In this document: positions 7,918-16,829 of the stretch, one piece after another
How the letters are laid out: every line of letters starts with the position of its first letter
Position numbering within the stretch: position 1 is the stretch's first letter
Program-made: the position numbers and the translations under genes
NCBI GenBank assembly: GCA_013215055.1
Contig: JABSRQ010000007.1
Coordinates: 248,001 to 312,000, forward strand
From: Pseudomonadales bacterium
GTDB lineage: Bacteria; Pseudomonadota; Gammaproteobacteria; Pseudomonadales; DT-91
Length of the DNA stretch: 64,000 bases
Reading direction: 5' to 3'
The notes under the pieces: model-generated
Database searches by the model: none
What the model saw: the letters and a program-made list of their open reading frames with translations, nothing else
What the model was told of the DNA's origin: nothing

Positions 7918-9558
7918 CTACGCCAGCGCTGCATCAACAATCTTCTGTGCTTCAGCCAAAATCTGCGCTAAATGCTCTTCCCCCTTAAATGACTCGGCAT
8001 AAATTTTATAAATGTCTTCGGTGCCGGAGGGCCTAGCGGCAAACCAGCCATGTTCGCTAGTGACTTTAAGGCCACCAATGGCCGCACCATTGCCAGGAGC
8101 CTTGGTCAGCTTTTGCAGGATGGGATCACCGGCCAACGTATCCGCGGTAACAGATTCGGGGCTGAGTAATTTGAATTTGGCTTTTTCTTCACGGCCCGCT
8201 GGCGCGTCGATGCGTGAATAAACCGGTGCGCCAAATTTTTCGGTCAATAGTTGGTAGTGCTGCCCTGGATCTTTGCCCGTAACGGCGGTGATTTCAGCGG
8301 CCAACAAATTTAAGATAATGCCGTCTTTATCGGTGCTCCAGGGTGTGCCGTCGAAACGTAAAAATGAAGCGCCTGCGGATTCTTCACCACCAAAGGCAAA
8401 ATCACCGTTGCTGAGGCCTTCTACAAACCATTTAAACCCCACCGGCACTTCCAGCATCTTGCGATCAATCGACTCTGCCACTCGGTCAATCATGGCACTG
8501 GATACCAGCGTTTTACCTATCGCTGAATCTTTGTCCCATTGGGGTCTGTGCGTAAACAGATACTGGATAACCACGGCGAGATAATGATTGGGATTCATCA
8601 AACCTACCGATGGCGTCACAATACCGTGCCTATCGACATCGGGGTCGTTGGCGAAGGCGATATCAAAGTCATCCTTCATCTTAATCAAACCGGCCATCGC
8701 ATAGCTGGATGAACAATCCATACGCACCTTGCCATCTTTATCGACGTTCATAAAGGCGAAGGTTGGATCAACCGTTTTATTAACAACGGTGATATCCAAG
8801 CCGTAATGCTCAGCAATAGGTTGCCAATAATCAACCGCGGCACTGCCCATAGGATCCACACCTATGCGTAACCCTGCATCCTTGATGGCCTGCATATCAA
8901 TAACTTGGTCCAGGGCTTCTACATAGCCTTTGATAAGGTCTTCTACAGACACATAGTCAGATGCCATCGCTTCGGCAAGTGGCAGGGTTTTAACCGCGAC
9001 AGAATCCTGCTCGATAATCTCATTCGCCCGGTCTTGCACCCATGTGGTTACGTCGCCATCAGCCGGCCCACCATTGGGCGGATTGTATTTAAAACCGCCA
9101 TCGGCTGGTGGATTATGTGATGGGGTAATAACCACACCATCGGCCAGGCCAGAGATTTTATCGCGATTAAAGACCAAAATGGCGTTGGAAATAACCGGCG
9201 TAGGTGTATAACGGCCATTACCTTGAATAATAACTTGCACCTTATTCGCCGCAAAAACACAAATCGCGGTAGCGTGGGCCGGCTCAGACAAAGCGTGTGT
9301 ATCCATACCCAAATAAAGTGGGCCTGTGTAGTTTTGGCTTAGACGATATTCAACCAGGGCCTGGCAGATGGCAGCGATATGAATTTCATTAAAGGTCGCT
9401 TTACTGGACGAGCCCCTATGACCCGAAGTACCAAAGCTAACACGTTGCCCCGCATCACTAATATTGGGCTGTAAGGTATAATAATCGGCCACTAAGCGCG
9501 GAATATTTTCTAAAAGCTCAGCCGGTACGGGCTTACCTGCCAGGGGGGATATGGCCAT
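7918..9558 (-). CDS. pgm: Phosphoglucomutase (alpha-D-glucose specific)
   Basis: A 546-residue phosphohexomutase interconverting glucose 1-phosphate and glucose 6-phosphate, the same length as E. coli Pgm. The phosphoserine loop TPSHNP (Ser near 147), the metal-binding motif DPDVDRHG, the sugar-binding GGEESAG and the C-terminal phosphate-binding [12 protein letters not shown] are all present. It is a single gene, cytoplasmic, supplying precursors for glycogen and envelope sugars. The start codon is supported by the conserved N-terminus of the family. Confidence 0.97.
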   Translation of the reverse strand: MAISPLAGKPVPAELLENIPRLVADYYTLQPNISDAGQRVSFGTSGHRGSSSKATFNEIHIAAICQALVEYRLSQNYTGPLYLGMDTHALSEPAHATAICVFAANKVQVIIQGNGRYTPTPVISNAILVFNRDKISGLADGVVITPSHNPPADGGFKYNPPNGGPADGDVTTWVQDRANEIIEQDSVAVKTLPLAEAMASDYVSVEDLIKGYVEALDQVIDMQAIKDAGLRIGVDPMGSAAVDYWQPIAEHYGLDITVVNKTVDPTFAFMNVDKDGKVRMDCSSSYAMAGLIKMKDDFDIAFANDPDVDRHGIVTPSVGLMNPNHYLAVVIQYLFTHRPQWDKDSAIGKTLVSSAMIDRVAESIDRKMLEVPVGFKWFVEGLSNGDFAFGGEESAGASFLRFDGTPWSTDKDGIILNLLAAEITAVTGKDPGQHYQLLTEKFGAPVYSRIDAPAGREEKAKFKLLSPESVTADTLAGDPILQKLTKAPGNGAAIGGLKVTSEHGWFAARPSGTEDIYKIYAESFKGEEHLAQILAEAQKIVDAALA

Positions 9559-9928
9559 GTGAAATCTCTACTGAAGGATAGATATGGGTATTTGCGCAAT
9601 ATGTGAATGGTGATATTGGGCATATTGCCACCAGTTTACTGCATTGGCGCAGTTACTCCAAAGGGCTTAATATTTGTTAATCACCTGAGTATCTTTAATT
9701 CCGGTAATGATTTTCACCTTGCCGCATAACTAACATCAAGAAATAGTTTATGCATATACTCGGTCTGAGGCGTAATGCAAAATAGGACTAGCATAATTTT
9801 TCGAGTAAAGCTTAACAACGTTAAGCTCTCAAACTTCTACAAACTCGCTCACGTTAAGTAATTAAGGGTGGTTGATCATATTTTCTTTTAAGTCTGTCGT
9901 GTCAGACAACCACCCTACACTAACAAAG
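9559..9928. other. Intergenic region with two inverted repeats
   Basis: 370 bp upstream of pgm and downstream of the metallo-hydrolase gene. Two structures are visible: AGCTTAAC/GTTAAGCT at 9809-9827 with a 3-nt loop, and a nested structure at 9865-9916 listed separately. No convincing coding sequence was found. Confidence 0.5.
9865..9916 (-). terminator. Nested inverted repeat after the metallo-hydrolase gene
   Basis: Outer arms AGGGTGGTTG (9865-9874) and CAACCACCCT (9907-9916) are a perfect 10-bp inverted repeat. The interior holds a second hairpin, GTCTG/CAGAC with a TCGTGT loop. It lies 12 bp past the stop codon of the minus-strand gene, so termination or 3' stabilisation is likely, although no good T-run follows. 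Confidence 0.5.
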
Positions 9929-10828
9929 TTACTTAGAGGTAATTTTTACCAGAGGCTGAACTTCCTTGACGACTGCATCAATATTCCAATCCAATAGACC
10001 TTCAAGTGCATAGCCTGGGAATTGCACTTTCATATCTTTGATGATGGCATCCTTAATACTTTTATCCATCTCGGTCTTGTCGTGTAGCTGGTTTCTTAAC
10101 AGAGATTGAAACTGACTGATATAGGCCATTTGATCATTGATCTGTTGCAATGGACCTGGTTCACCGTGCCCTGGAAAGATCATATTGGCCTGTGGGTAGC
10201 TCTTTAGGATATAGGCTAATTGAGACAGCCATGCATTTGATCGCCCCTCAGCCAACCATGGATGCATCTTCGGATAACTTAGATCACCAACAAATAACTG
10301 CTTCTGCTTTTCTACATAAAAGACGGTGACATCGGAGGCTTCACCGTCACCAAGATCATCAATCATGATATTGATACCATCTATGGTGACGTTACCATGA
10401 CTCTTCAGCGTATGCTGCGGTAAAATGGTTTTCTTCGGGTAATCTGGCCCATAAGTGCCCAGCCAGAACGCCCTTTTCTCCGCTTCGGTATCCTTGATAC
10501 CTTGAATGGTTTTTTCGGTAGCATAAACAGGAATCTTGCCATATTGTTCAAATAATAGCGCCAGGCCATTGTAATGATCCGGGTGCGGATGAGTAATCAG
10601 AATCGCACTCGGCTTCTGCCCGGTTTTATTGATCGCATCAACTAACTTGCCCGCTTCTGAATTAAGAAATTGTGCATCGATTAGCACCAGTCCTGAATTG
10701 CCCTGCAACCAATAGCTATTGGCATAAAAACCGTTCTGACTGGCACTATAACGGCCAACATCATCACTGCCCGCATAGCAGCCCAGGCCTGTCATCATCA
10801 TTGTTAGAGCTAAGATAAAATTTTTCAT
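9929..10828 (-). CDS. Secreted metallo-beta-lactamase-fold hydrolase
   Basis: A 299-residue protein with an N-terminal signal peptide (cleavage near residue 18-20), so periplasmic. The zinc motif HPHPDH lies at residues 80-85, with a further metal-ligand region in FPGHGEPG near the C-terminal third. The family covers lactonases, sulfatases, glyoxalase II-like enzymes and proteins of periplasmic alcohol oxidation; the substrate cannot be assigned. It is last in a minus-strand operon with the flavin monooxygenase and HAD phosphatase (19-bp gap), with a strong AAGGAAG ribosome-binding site. In this setting a lactone-hydrolysing role is possible but unproven. Confidence 0.85.
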   Translation of the reverse strand: MKNFILALTMMMTGLGCYAGSDDVGRYSASQNGFYANSYWLQGNSGLVLIDAQFLNSEAGKLVDAINKTGQKPSAILITHPHPDHYNGLALLFEQYGKIPVYATEKTIQGIKDTEAEKRAFWLGTYGPDYPKKTILPQHTLKSHGNVTIDGINIMIDDLGDGEASDVTVFYVEKQKQLFVGDLSYPKMHPWLAEGRSNAWLSQLAYILKSYPQANMIFPGHGEPGPLQQINDQMAYISQFQSLLRNQLHDKTEMDKSIKDAIIKDMKVQFPGYALEGLLDWNIDAVVKEVQPLVKITSK

Positions 10829-10847
10829 ACGTTTCTTCCTTTTGGTT

Positions 10848-11546
10848 TTAAATATTAATCAGTTTTTTAGATTGTTGGCAGGCAATCGAATGTACCTGCC
10901 AACCGCGGAATTTGGCAATACGCATTAACTCAAGATTACCTTCAATTACATGCGCCTTGCCAACGAGATCCAACATCGGGAAGTCAGAGATATCATCGCC
11001 AACGGCAACACAATCTTGCAGATCGATATCCCGCGACTGACAATATGCCTTTATGCGATCCTCCTTGCCCTTGCCTATACAGGGGGGACCGATAATCTGG
11101 CCGCTATACTGGCCCTGATGAACTTCCAGTTGTGTCGCGATAATATTATCTGCATTTAACGCCTGCGCGATGGGAGCCAGCAATTCAATGAACGAGCCCG
11201 ATACCAAGACGACTTCCATACCTGCATCCTGATAGTGCTGCAACAGTCTGACTCCTGGCTCTATCCATAGCTCAGTTGTTTGCTGCTCAAACCATTGCCA
11301 GCAGCAACGTTGAATAATCGCCATCTCGCGTCCGTAAAAGCTCTGATAATATGCCTTATTCAGTTCGGCTCGAGGGCGTGTCTGACTGGCGATTTCAAAG
11401 TCTTGATAAAATGCCTGATAGCTGACATAACGCTCCATAAAAAAATCGATACCTGTTTGTTGATAATAAAATTTCTGAAAACTGAGCATGGATTTTACCG
11501 AGATCAATGTTTCGTCTACGTCAAAAAAGGCGATGCTTTTCTTCAT
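10848..11546 (-). CDS. HAD-superfamily IB phosphatase
   Basis: A 232-residue SerB-like hydrolase. Motif I FFDVDETL carries the nucleophile Asp, motif II is VLVSGSF, a Lys occurs in GKGKEDR, and motif IV is VGDDISDFPML. The expected reaction is dephosphorylation of a small phosphomonoester. Its start overlaps the monooxygenase stop codon (ATGA), indicating translational coupling. In a butenolide-type pathway this would be the candidate to remove the phosphate left by dihydroxyacetone phosphate; that is an inference from context. Confidence 0.85.
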   Translation of the reverse strand: MKKSIAFFDVDETLISVKSMLSFQKFYYQQTGIDFFMERYVSYQAFYQDFEIASQTRPRAELNKAYYQSFYGREMAIIQRCCWQWFEQQTTELWIEPGVRLLQHYQDAGMEVVLVSGSFIELLAPIAQALNADNIIATQLEVHQGQYSGQIIGPPCIGKGKEDRIKAYCQSRDIDLQDCVAVGDDISDFPMLDLVGKAHVIEGNLELMRIAKFRGWQVHSIACQQSKKLINI

Positions 11547-13180
11547 GATACGGCTCTTTGTAATGGCATATTCTCGAACATGAAATGATGCTCCAGATAA
11601 TTCTGAATCGACTGAATTTCACTCGCCTTTGCAGTCATAGCAATGTGTCCATCGGGCCTCACCAAACACCAGAGGCTATCTACACCGGGTAGCAAACTAT
11701 CGATGCTCTCCTGCGGGGCTTGAAGTTGCGATTTTTTAGGGGCTTCACTACTAAGCAGACGGACACGTAATGGATAATTTTCCTCGGCAAACGACACCAC
11801 AGCTTTGTAGGCCTTAAACGTTTTATTGGCGTTCTTTTTACCGATAAAGATCAGGGTGAATTCTGTGCCATGTAACTGAGTAGCCAGGGCTTGATGTTTT
11901 TCCTGTGCGGTATTGACGCTGATATTCATCATCCGACTACCGGCTTGTAAACCCTCCCCGGTTTCTGCATTTATGCCATTCAACGGTGAAACCAGATAGC
12001 TCTGTTTCAGGCCGGAATATAATAGCGGCAGGCCGTTCTGAACCGAGCTTTTCTTGCCATACCACGGCAGAAGATAGCGTCTAACAAAACATAACCAGGG
12101 TGAGGTGCCGGTAATGAATGCGGTTGTCTTGGCCGTGACATCCTGTACGCGCTTGGCTACCTCCAGACGTTCGGTATCGTAGCTTTGCAGTACATCACGG
12201 TTGGCCCAGCCCTTGATATGCCAAGCCAGCTTCCACGACAGATTAAAAACATCCTGAAAACCGGTATTCAGTCCCTGCCCGCCCAACGGGCTATATAAAT
12301 GCAAGGCGTCCCCTGCCAGTATGACATTATCATGAATCGCAGACTCTGCCATACGATGATAAAACGGCGCGCTGGTCAGCCATTCAGCCTCCAGCACTTT
12401 AAGCCCCTTCGGTCCACGATCATCAACGATATCCTGTAATTCATCGAGACTGATCTGGCGCTTCTCTCCGGTGTCTTTATCCAATATAAATTCGTTAGAA
12501 ACCTGGCATATCAGTCTATGCATGCCGTCAGGTAGAGGAACAATAAGTAGATAACCTCGCTTGGACAGGAAAAACTGCAACTCATCCTTGCTGGGATCCT
12601 GCCATTGAATTTTTACATCTCCAAGTACAAAGGACTTGTCGTATTCCCCTCCTGGAAAAGGGATATGCATAAGTTCTCGAACTTTGGAATAACCGCCATC
12701 ACAAGCCAGTATCCAGTTATAATGACGTTGATCTTTTTTCCCATCACAACATAGCGTAACCAGATAATCTTCTGGGGAGCGCTTAACGATATTTTCAAGC
12801 TTGCAGTTATATTGAATACAGACACCTAATTCTTTCAGGCGCTGACGGAGCATAGATTCGGTGCGCGATTGTGGCAGAGCCAACACCTGATCATAGTGGG
12901 AATTCAGGGTGGAGAAATTGAGCTTCAGAACTTCTTTATTATCTGCATTCAGTTTAGCTATCTGATGGCTCTTGGCATTTTCTATAAACGCCTCCGCAAG
13001 CCCCAGCGTATTCATCAACTCGATAGTAATGGAGTGAATACCAATAGCCTTGGATAAGTCCGTCGGTTGGCTGCTCTGATCGATAATATCAGCTTTGATG
13101 CCTTGCAAGGCCAGAGTCGCAGCCATTGCCATACCCACGGGCCCCGCTCCAACGATTAATACATTACTTTTATTTGTCAT
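11543..13180 (-). CDS. FAD-dependent class A monooxygenase (PheA/TfdB type)
   Basis: A 545-residue flavoprotein with the N-terminal Rossmann motif VLIVGAGPVGMAMA, a central DG-type motif around ACDGGYSKVRE and the FAD ribityl motif GDALHLYSPLGGQGLNTG. The C-terminal thioredoxin-like extension (about 400-545) is typical of phenol-hydroxylase-type and polyketide-tailoring hydroxylases. It uses NAD(P)H and O2 to hydroxylate an aromatic or ketone substrate. It is the first gene of an operon with the HAD phosphatase and metallo-hydrolase, divergent from the LysR regulator across a 50-bp gap. AAGG lies 7 nt before the start. Confidence 0.92.
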   Translation of the reverse strand: MTNKSNVLIVGAGPVGMAMAATLALQGIKADIIDQSSQPTDLSKAIGIHSITIELMNTLGLAEAFIENAKSHQIAKLNADNKEVLKLNFSTLNSHYDQVLALPQSRTESMLRQRLKELGVCIQYNCKLENIVKRSPEDYLVTLCCDGKKDQRHYNWILACDGGYSKVRELMHIPFPGGEYDKSFVLGDVKIQWQDPSKDELQFFLSKRGYLLIVPLPDGMHRLICQVSNEFILDKDTGEKRQISLDELQDIVDDRGPKGLKVLEAEWLTSAPFYHRMAESAIHDNVILAGDALHLYSPLGGQGLNTGFQDVFNLSWKLAWHIKGWANRDVLQSYDTERLEVAKRVQDVTAKTTAFITGTSPWLCFVRRYLLPWYGKKSSVQNGLPLLYSGLKQSYLVSPLNGINAETGEGLQAGSRMMNISVNTAQEKHQALATQLHGTEFTLIFIGKKNANKTFKAYKAVVSFAEENYPLRVRLLSSEAPKKSQLQAPQESIDSLLPGVDSLWCLVRPDGHIAMTAKASEIQSIQNYLEHHFMFENMPLQRAVS

Positions 13181-13230
13181 AAAACTACCTTAGGATAATC
13201 CCTTTTTTAGTTACACACTGAGTGCGACAT

Positions 13231-14157
13231 ATGGATATCAGCAAACTCAGCATTAATTCCTTAATCGTTTTTGATGCCGTATACCGAACACAGAACCTCT
13301 CCGATGTGGCCGACATACTCGACAGTAGTCAGCCTGCGATCAGCAGAACCCTGCAAAAAATGCGGCATACCCTAAACGACCCATTATTTATCCGCCAAGA
13401 TGCCAAGATGACACCTACGGCTAAATCCAAAGCGATGGCGATTCATGTAAAGAATGCACTGGACAGTTTGCAATATTGCGTTGATAGCCTGAGTGAATTT
13501 GATCCGGCCAAGACCAAGATGCATTACAGGATTGGCCTGAATGACCTGATTCTTACGCTGTATTCTCAAAAAATCATTCAATCAACTTTATCCAAAGCGC
13601 CTGAGCTAGATCTATCCTTTGTCAACGCCAACTATCTGGATGCACTGTCCCTCATCGATAAAAACATGTTGGATATTGCCGTTATTTCCCATTACAGCGT
13701 CAGCTCTCGTTACTCTCATGAGGTTGTATTCCAAGATGACTACATCACCATCGCCCGTGAAGATCACCCGAAAATAACGGATAAACTCAATCTTAATAAC
13801 TTCACTACGCTGGAGCACATTCTGGTTACCTATAACAATGCCAGTAATAGCTGGGTCGATGACGAGTTGGTAAAACATAATCTGGCGCGCAAAATTAGGG
13901 TTAAAATCCCCTTCTTTGCTAATGCTCCCCTACTCGTCTCTACCAGTGATTTAATCTGTACCCTGCCTCGCCAGTTTGCCAACTACTACGCCAAGAATTT
14001 ACCCATCAAGCAACATGCCTTGCCGCTTAAAAATCATACCCATACTTTCTTTATTGTCTGGCAAAAACGCTTCGACAATGACCCTGCACACAAATGGTTC
14101 CGGGGCATACTGAAAGAAGTCTTGATACAGTCTTTACAGTTGAAATCAGGCGATTAA
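13231..14157 (+). CDS. LysR-family transcriptional regulator
   Basis: About 308 residues. The N-terminal winged HTH (about 5-65) contains the LysR signature SSQPAISRTLQKMR and DPLFIRQ; the effector-binding domain follows. An in-frame GTG at 13222 is an alternative start; ATG 13231 fits the family N-terminus. It is divergent from the flavin monooxygenase operon and its 3' end overlaps the convergent AfsA-like gene by 12 bp, so it sits inside the cluster and is the natural candidate regulator. The ligand is unknown. Confidence 0.92.
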   Translation: MDISKLSINSLIVFDAVYRTQNLSDVADILDSSQPAISRTLQKMRHTLNDPLFIRQDAKMTPTAKSKAMAIHVKNALDSLQYCVDSLSEFDPAKTKMHYRIGLNDLILTLYSQKIIQSTLSKAPELDLSFVNANYLDALSLIDKNMLDIAVISHYSVSSRYSHEVVFQDDYITIAREDHPKITDKLNLNNFTTLEHILVTYNNASNSWVDDELVKHNLARKIRVKIPFFANAPLLVSTSDLICTLPRQFANYYAKNLPIKQHALPLKNHTHTFFIVWQKRFDNDPAHKWFRGILKEVLIQSLQLKSGD

Positions 14158-14910
14158 AGACTGCGGTATAGCCCGGCTTTGATATTCAGAGAGCAGGCTG
14201 GTGACGGCCTTCTCCGATAACTCCATCTCCTTATTGGCGAGAAAGTCGGCCAGAAAAGCGGTAAATTCAAGCTTGACGGTACACACCGATGTAGCGTTAC
14301 CCTGTCGAATTTCCACGGTTGCGGTGCTGCGTATTTGTTTGTGTTTATTGATTTCCAGAGAATCAATCTGATAAAGAATCTCGGCTTCTATCGGGAAACA
14401 GAATTGATGAAATTCACTGTCTACTTTATTGATGACAAAATAGTATTTTTGCCCATCAGAGCAGTGGAATTTTTCAGTCACCGATAGCAGGCTCTGCCTT
14501 GCAGCTTCGATCAGTAACATACCTTGAATATGACTGCCGGTAATATGATCGGAGAGTAGTTCACAGCGTTCATCAACCAGTAAATTCATATGATAGAGGT
14601 TGTCTTGCAACAGCACCGGCTCGGTAACAAGGCGGTTTTCGGGCTGTACCTTATGACAAAGCTCTGCCCCGGCAAGGCTGTATAATTTATCGATATCATA
14701 GGACAGCGATGCATAATGTGTTTTTGCAACCATCTGTATCAGTACATCCAACTTATCCCGATTAATCCCCTGACCGGGGTAGATAATGAGCAACTCTTTA
14801 ACCTGACGCTGGCCCAACAAATTGATCAAGTCACTATAGCTAATCACATCTTGATGTTGAGAAAACTGCGTAAACGTATCGCCAACAACAATCAAACTTT
14901 TTGTCTTCAT
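14146..14910 (-). CDS. AfsA-family hotdog protein (gamma-butyrolactone synthase-like)
   Basis: About 254 residues from ATG 14910, chosen because AGGA lies 8 nt upstream; ATG 14919 is an alternative. Residues about 86-222 look like one AfsA hotdog unit. The central helix reads GSHIQGMLLIEAARQSLL, closely resembling the DHVPGMLLLEAARQ motif of Streptomyces AfsA/ScbA, with the catalytic-position Glu retained. AfsA condenses a beta-ketoacyl-ACP with dihydroxyacetone phosphate to start A-factor-type hormone synthesis. Unlike the classical protein with two hotdog units, residues 1-85 look unrelated to a hotdog. It is third in a minus-strand operon after the SRPBCC and NmrA genes. The family call is good; the reaction is an inference. 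Confidence 0.78.
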   Translation of the reverse strand: MKTKSLIVVGDTFTQFSQHQDVISYSDLINLLGQRQVKELLIIYPGQGINRDKLDVLIQMVAKTHYASLSYDIDKLYSLAGAELCHKVQPENRLVTEPVLLQDNLYHMNLLVDERCELLSDHITGSHIQGMLLIEAARQSLLSVTEKFHCSDGQKYYFVINKVDSEFHQFCFPIEAEILYQIDSLEINKHKQIRSTATVEIRQGNATSVCTVKLEFTAFLADFLANKEMELSEKAVTSLLSEYQSRAIPQSLIA

Positions 14911-14983
14911 TAGATTCATCCTTTAAATCCTGTTTCTGACATAATAAAACTGTGCCTCTATTCAGAAACACAATATTTTTAGA

Positions 14984-15841
14984 TCAGGCAAATTGCTGGC
15001 TGTGTTCTTCGATAAAAGTCAGCAATTGACTAGCTGGCTTACCGGTACACTTTTTATAGTCATCACTGACATAGCAGCCATCGTTGGCCGAATAGATCTC
15101 ATATAATTCAATCAGAGCATCACTAAGCCACTCATCGTAACCTGCAGATATCATGCTCTGCCTGGCTTGTGAATAGGATACTGGCTGGTATTCCACCTTT
15201 CTGTTTAGCGCACTGGAAAGATACACGGCGACATTGTTATAGCTTTCGGCTTGTGCACCGGTAATTTTAAAAACCTGGTTGTCGTTACTATCATCCTGCA
15301 GGCATTGCACAGCAATTTCAGCCACATTATTAATATCCGTAAAGCTGATTTTTCCATCTGCGGCTGGAGCATATATTTTCCCGTCTTCCTTGATGCTAGT
15401 GGCATCACCAAACAGAACTTGCATAAATAGATTGCTATGTAACAAGCTGTAATGGATGCCGGATTCCTTTAAATGCTTTTCTATTTCTGCGTGCAAACGC
15501 GGTAACCTAGCCTTAGATTTCAATGACGGGCCTAGCCCCGATAACTTGACGATACGCTGTACACCATGTTCCGCGGCAACATCAATGACACAGTTCTGAT
15601 AGGCTACCATCGCATCTTCAGGTGGAGTCGCCAGGTAGATATGAGTCACTCCTTCAATAATTTCATAGAGACGACTTTTATCGCTTAGATCACCCTGTAT
15701 GATCTCGCAGTTTGCAGGAAGTATTTTTCTGGCCTTATCCTTGTTCCGCGTTAAAGCCTTGAAGGCGATGTTTTTCTCAGCCAATAATCGACATACTGCC
15801 GAGCCTGTTTTACCTGTTGCTCCAATAACTAATATCATCAT
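14984..15841 (-). CDS. NmrA-type NAD(P)-binding reductase
   Basis: A 285-residue atypical short-chain dehydrogenase. The nucleotide-binding motif ILVIGATGKTGSAV starts at residue 3, followed by an Arg (ALTRNKDKA) suggesting NADP(H). The SDR tyrosine motif YxxxK is absent, as in NmrA/quinone-oxidoreductase-2 proteins. Two adjacent ATG codons (15841, 15838) share the ribosome-binding site GAGGA. It lies 11 bp downstream of the SRPBCC gene and 64-73 bp upstream of the AfsA-like gene. A role as the reductase acting on the AfsA product is possible; a redox sensor is the alternative. Confidence 0.85.
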   Translation of the reverse strand: MMILVIGATGKTGSAVCRLLAEKNIAFKALTRNKDKARKILPANCEIIQGDLSDKSRLYEIIEGVTHIYLATPPEDAMVAYQNCVIDVAAEHGVQRIVKLSGLGPSLKSKARLPRLHAEIEKHLKESGIHYSLLHSNLFMQVLFGDATSIKEDGKIYAPAADGKISFTDINNVAEIAVQCLQDDSNDNQVFKITGAQAESYNNVAVYLSSALNRKVEYQPVSYSQARQSMISAGYDEWLSDALIELYEIYSANDGCYVSDDYKKCTGKPASQLLTFIEEHSQQFA

Positions 15842-15852
15842 ACGTTCCTCGT

Positions 15853-16335
15853 TTAGTGGGTTAAATCCAATATGGATTCCATACCATCAAATCCATTTTC
15901 AAAAAGTGCGGTTAAATCTTCGATGACTGCTGTCTCGGTATCTTCCGCAACAGAAAAATTTGCGGTCCAGGTTAACTCTGTCTGCCGATGACCTATGTTC
16001 TGATAGTGCAGTGTTGCCACATAATCGCTAATCGGTACCGGGCCAGACAAAATGTTATAGCTGAACTGCCTGCGGCTATCGGAATATTCCTGGAGTCTTT
16101 CGACAAATACCCCACCATCTTTCATAACAATCGTGCGGTGTATGCCTCTTTTATTCTCATAGACATCACAGGTGTCGACCAATGACTGCCATTTTTGAAT
16201 AGCGCAGAATTTTCCGAATTTTTTCCAGACGATTTTGGCCGGATGATCGAAAATACGACTAACTTCAATCTCAGTGGAATGGCTTAACGGGCTAGCGATA
16301 GCGACAAGAACAAGCCATGGGTAAATAACTTTCAT
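15853..16335 (-). CDS. Periplasmic SRPBCC (polyketide cyclase-like) protein
   Basis: A 160-residue protein with a signal peptide (cleavage after about residue 20), then a START-like helix-grip fold: EIEVSRIFDHPAKIVWKKFG at the start, and a C-terminal helix ending GFDGMESILDL. Family members bind hydrophobic ligands or act as cyclases; export is less usual. It is first in the operon with the NmrA and AfsA-like genes, with AAGGAAG just before the start codon. A strong palindrome lies 65 bp upstream. Confidence 0.8.
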   Translation of the reverse strand: MKVIYPWLVLVAIASPLSHSTEIEVSRIFDHPAKIVWKKFGKFCAIQKWQSLVDTCDVYENKRGIHRTIVMKDGGVFVERLQEYSDSRRQFSYNILSGPVPISDYVATLHYQNIGHRQTELTWTANFSVAEDTETAVIEDLTALFENGFDGMESILDLTH

Positions 16336-16390
16336 AATCTTCCTTGCTGTATTTAAGTGATGACTTAATTATGCATAGAAGACTTAATGC

Positions 16391-16430
16391 GGGTAATAGC
16401 AAATGGGTTATAGATGCTATAACCCATTTG
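16391..16430. promoter_or_regulatory. Operator-like palindrome before the AfsA operon
   Basis: Perfect 14-bp inverted repeat CAAATGGGTTATAG (16400-16413) and CTATAACCCATTTG (16417-16430) with a 3-bp centre. A third near-copy, GGGTAATAG (16391-16399), repeats GGGTTATAG in direct orientation at 14-bp spacing. There is no T-run on either side, which argues against a simple terminator. It is 65 bp upstream of the SRPBCC-NmrA-AfsA operon. Confidence 0.6.
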
Positions 16431-16577
16431 ATATATATGAAGGATTGATCGACTAATGAATGCTCAAAAAAAATCACAGGCAGTTGCGAGTATTAATAAA
16501 ATCACTTTCTTCAACAAACCAACATCCAATGCAGCCAAGATGACATCATCCATATGAGCAAACCCGATAGTTACAAA

Positions 16578-16754
16578 TTATGGATTGTGTAAATTTAAAA
16601 ACTGTTCAATATCATACAATAAGGCGGAACGCTTGAGATTATTTTGGAAAGGTTTTGACGATAGCCAGCACACAAGGTTGCCCATATGCTCTCTAAGCCT
16701 CCATAGTTCCTGATGCTGTTGTTTGTTCTGACTGATGATACCAATCGATTCAAC
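16578..16754 (-). pseudogene. Possible gene remnant, 58 open codons
   Basis: A stop-free minus-strand frame with protein-like composition, encoding for example QQHQELWRLREHMGNLV and a final helix LLYDIEQFLNLHNP. The spacing of His residues in the first helix is faintly like a haemerythrin HHE helix. No start codon with a ribosome-binding site is seen, and the frame is closed upstream by TGA. It may be the tail of a lost gene or chance. Confidence 0.25.
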
Positions 16755-16787
16755 TTTTCATGTGCCTCTGATCTAACAAGGAGGCAT

Positions 16788-16810
16788 AAAAAAAGCCACT
16801 TTCGTGGCTT
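16788..16810 (-). terminator. Rho-independent terminator of the P450 gene
   Basis: AAGCCAC/GTGGCTT stem with a four-base loop, followed on the minus strand by seven T residues; 20 bp after the P450 stop codon. Confidence 0.85.
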
Positions 16811-16829
16811 TCTCTTTAACTGGAGCCGC

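Larger units (their letters stand above)
16336..16829. other. Intergenic region: operator-like palindrome, gene remnant, terminator
   Basis: 494 bp between the SRPBCC and P450 genes. It contains the palindrome at 16391-16430, an open frame of 58 codons on the minus strand, and the P450 terminator at 16788-16810, each listed separately. A 33-codon plus-strand frame (16456-16557) is not convincing. Confidence 0.6.

Noticed and set aside
9660-9745. Minus-strand fragment reading VKIITGIKDTQVINKY upstream of pgm
   Set aside because: Protein-like but only 17 codons from a GTG, closed by a stop just upstream; insufficient evidence for a gene remnant.
16456-16557. 33-codon frame divergent from the SRPBCC operon
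   Set aside because: No ribosome-binding site of note and no protein-like pattern; it starts close to the palindrome by chance.
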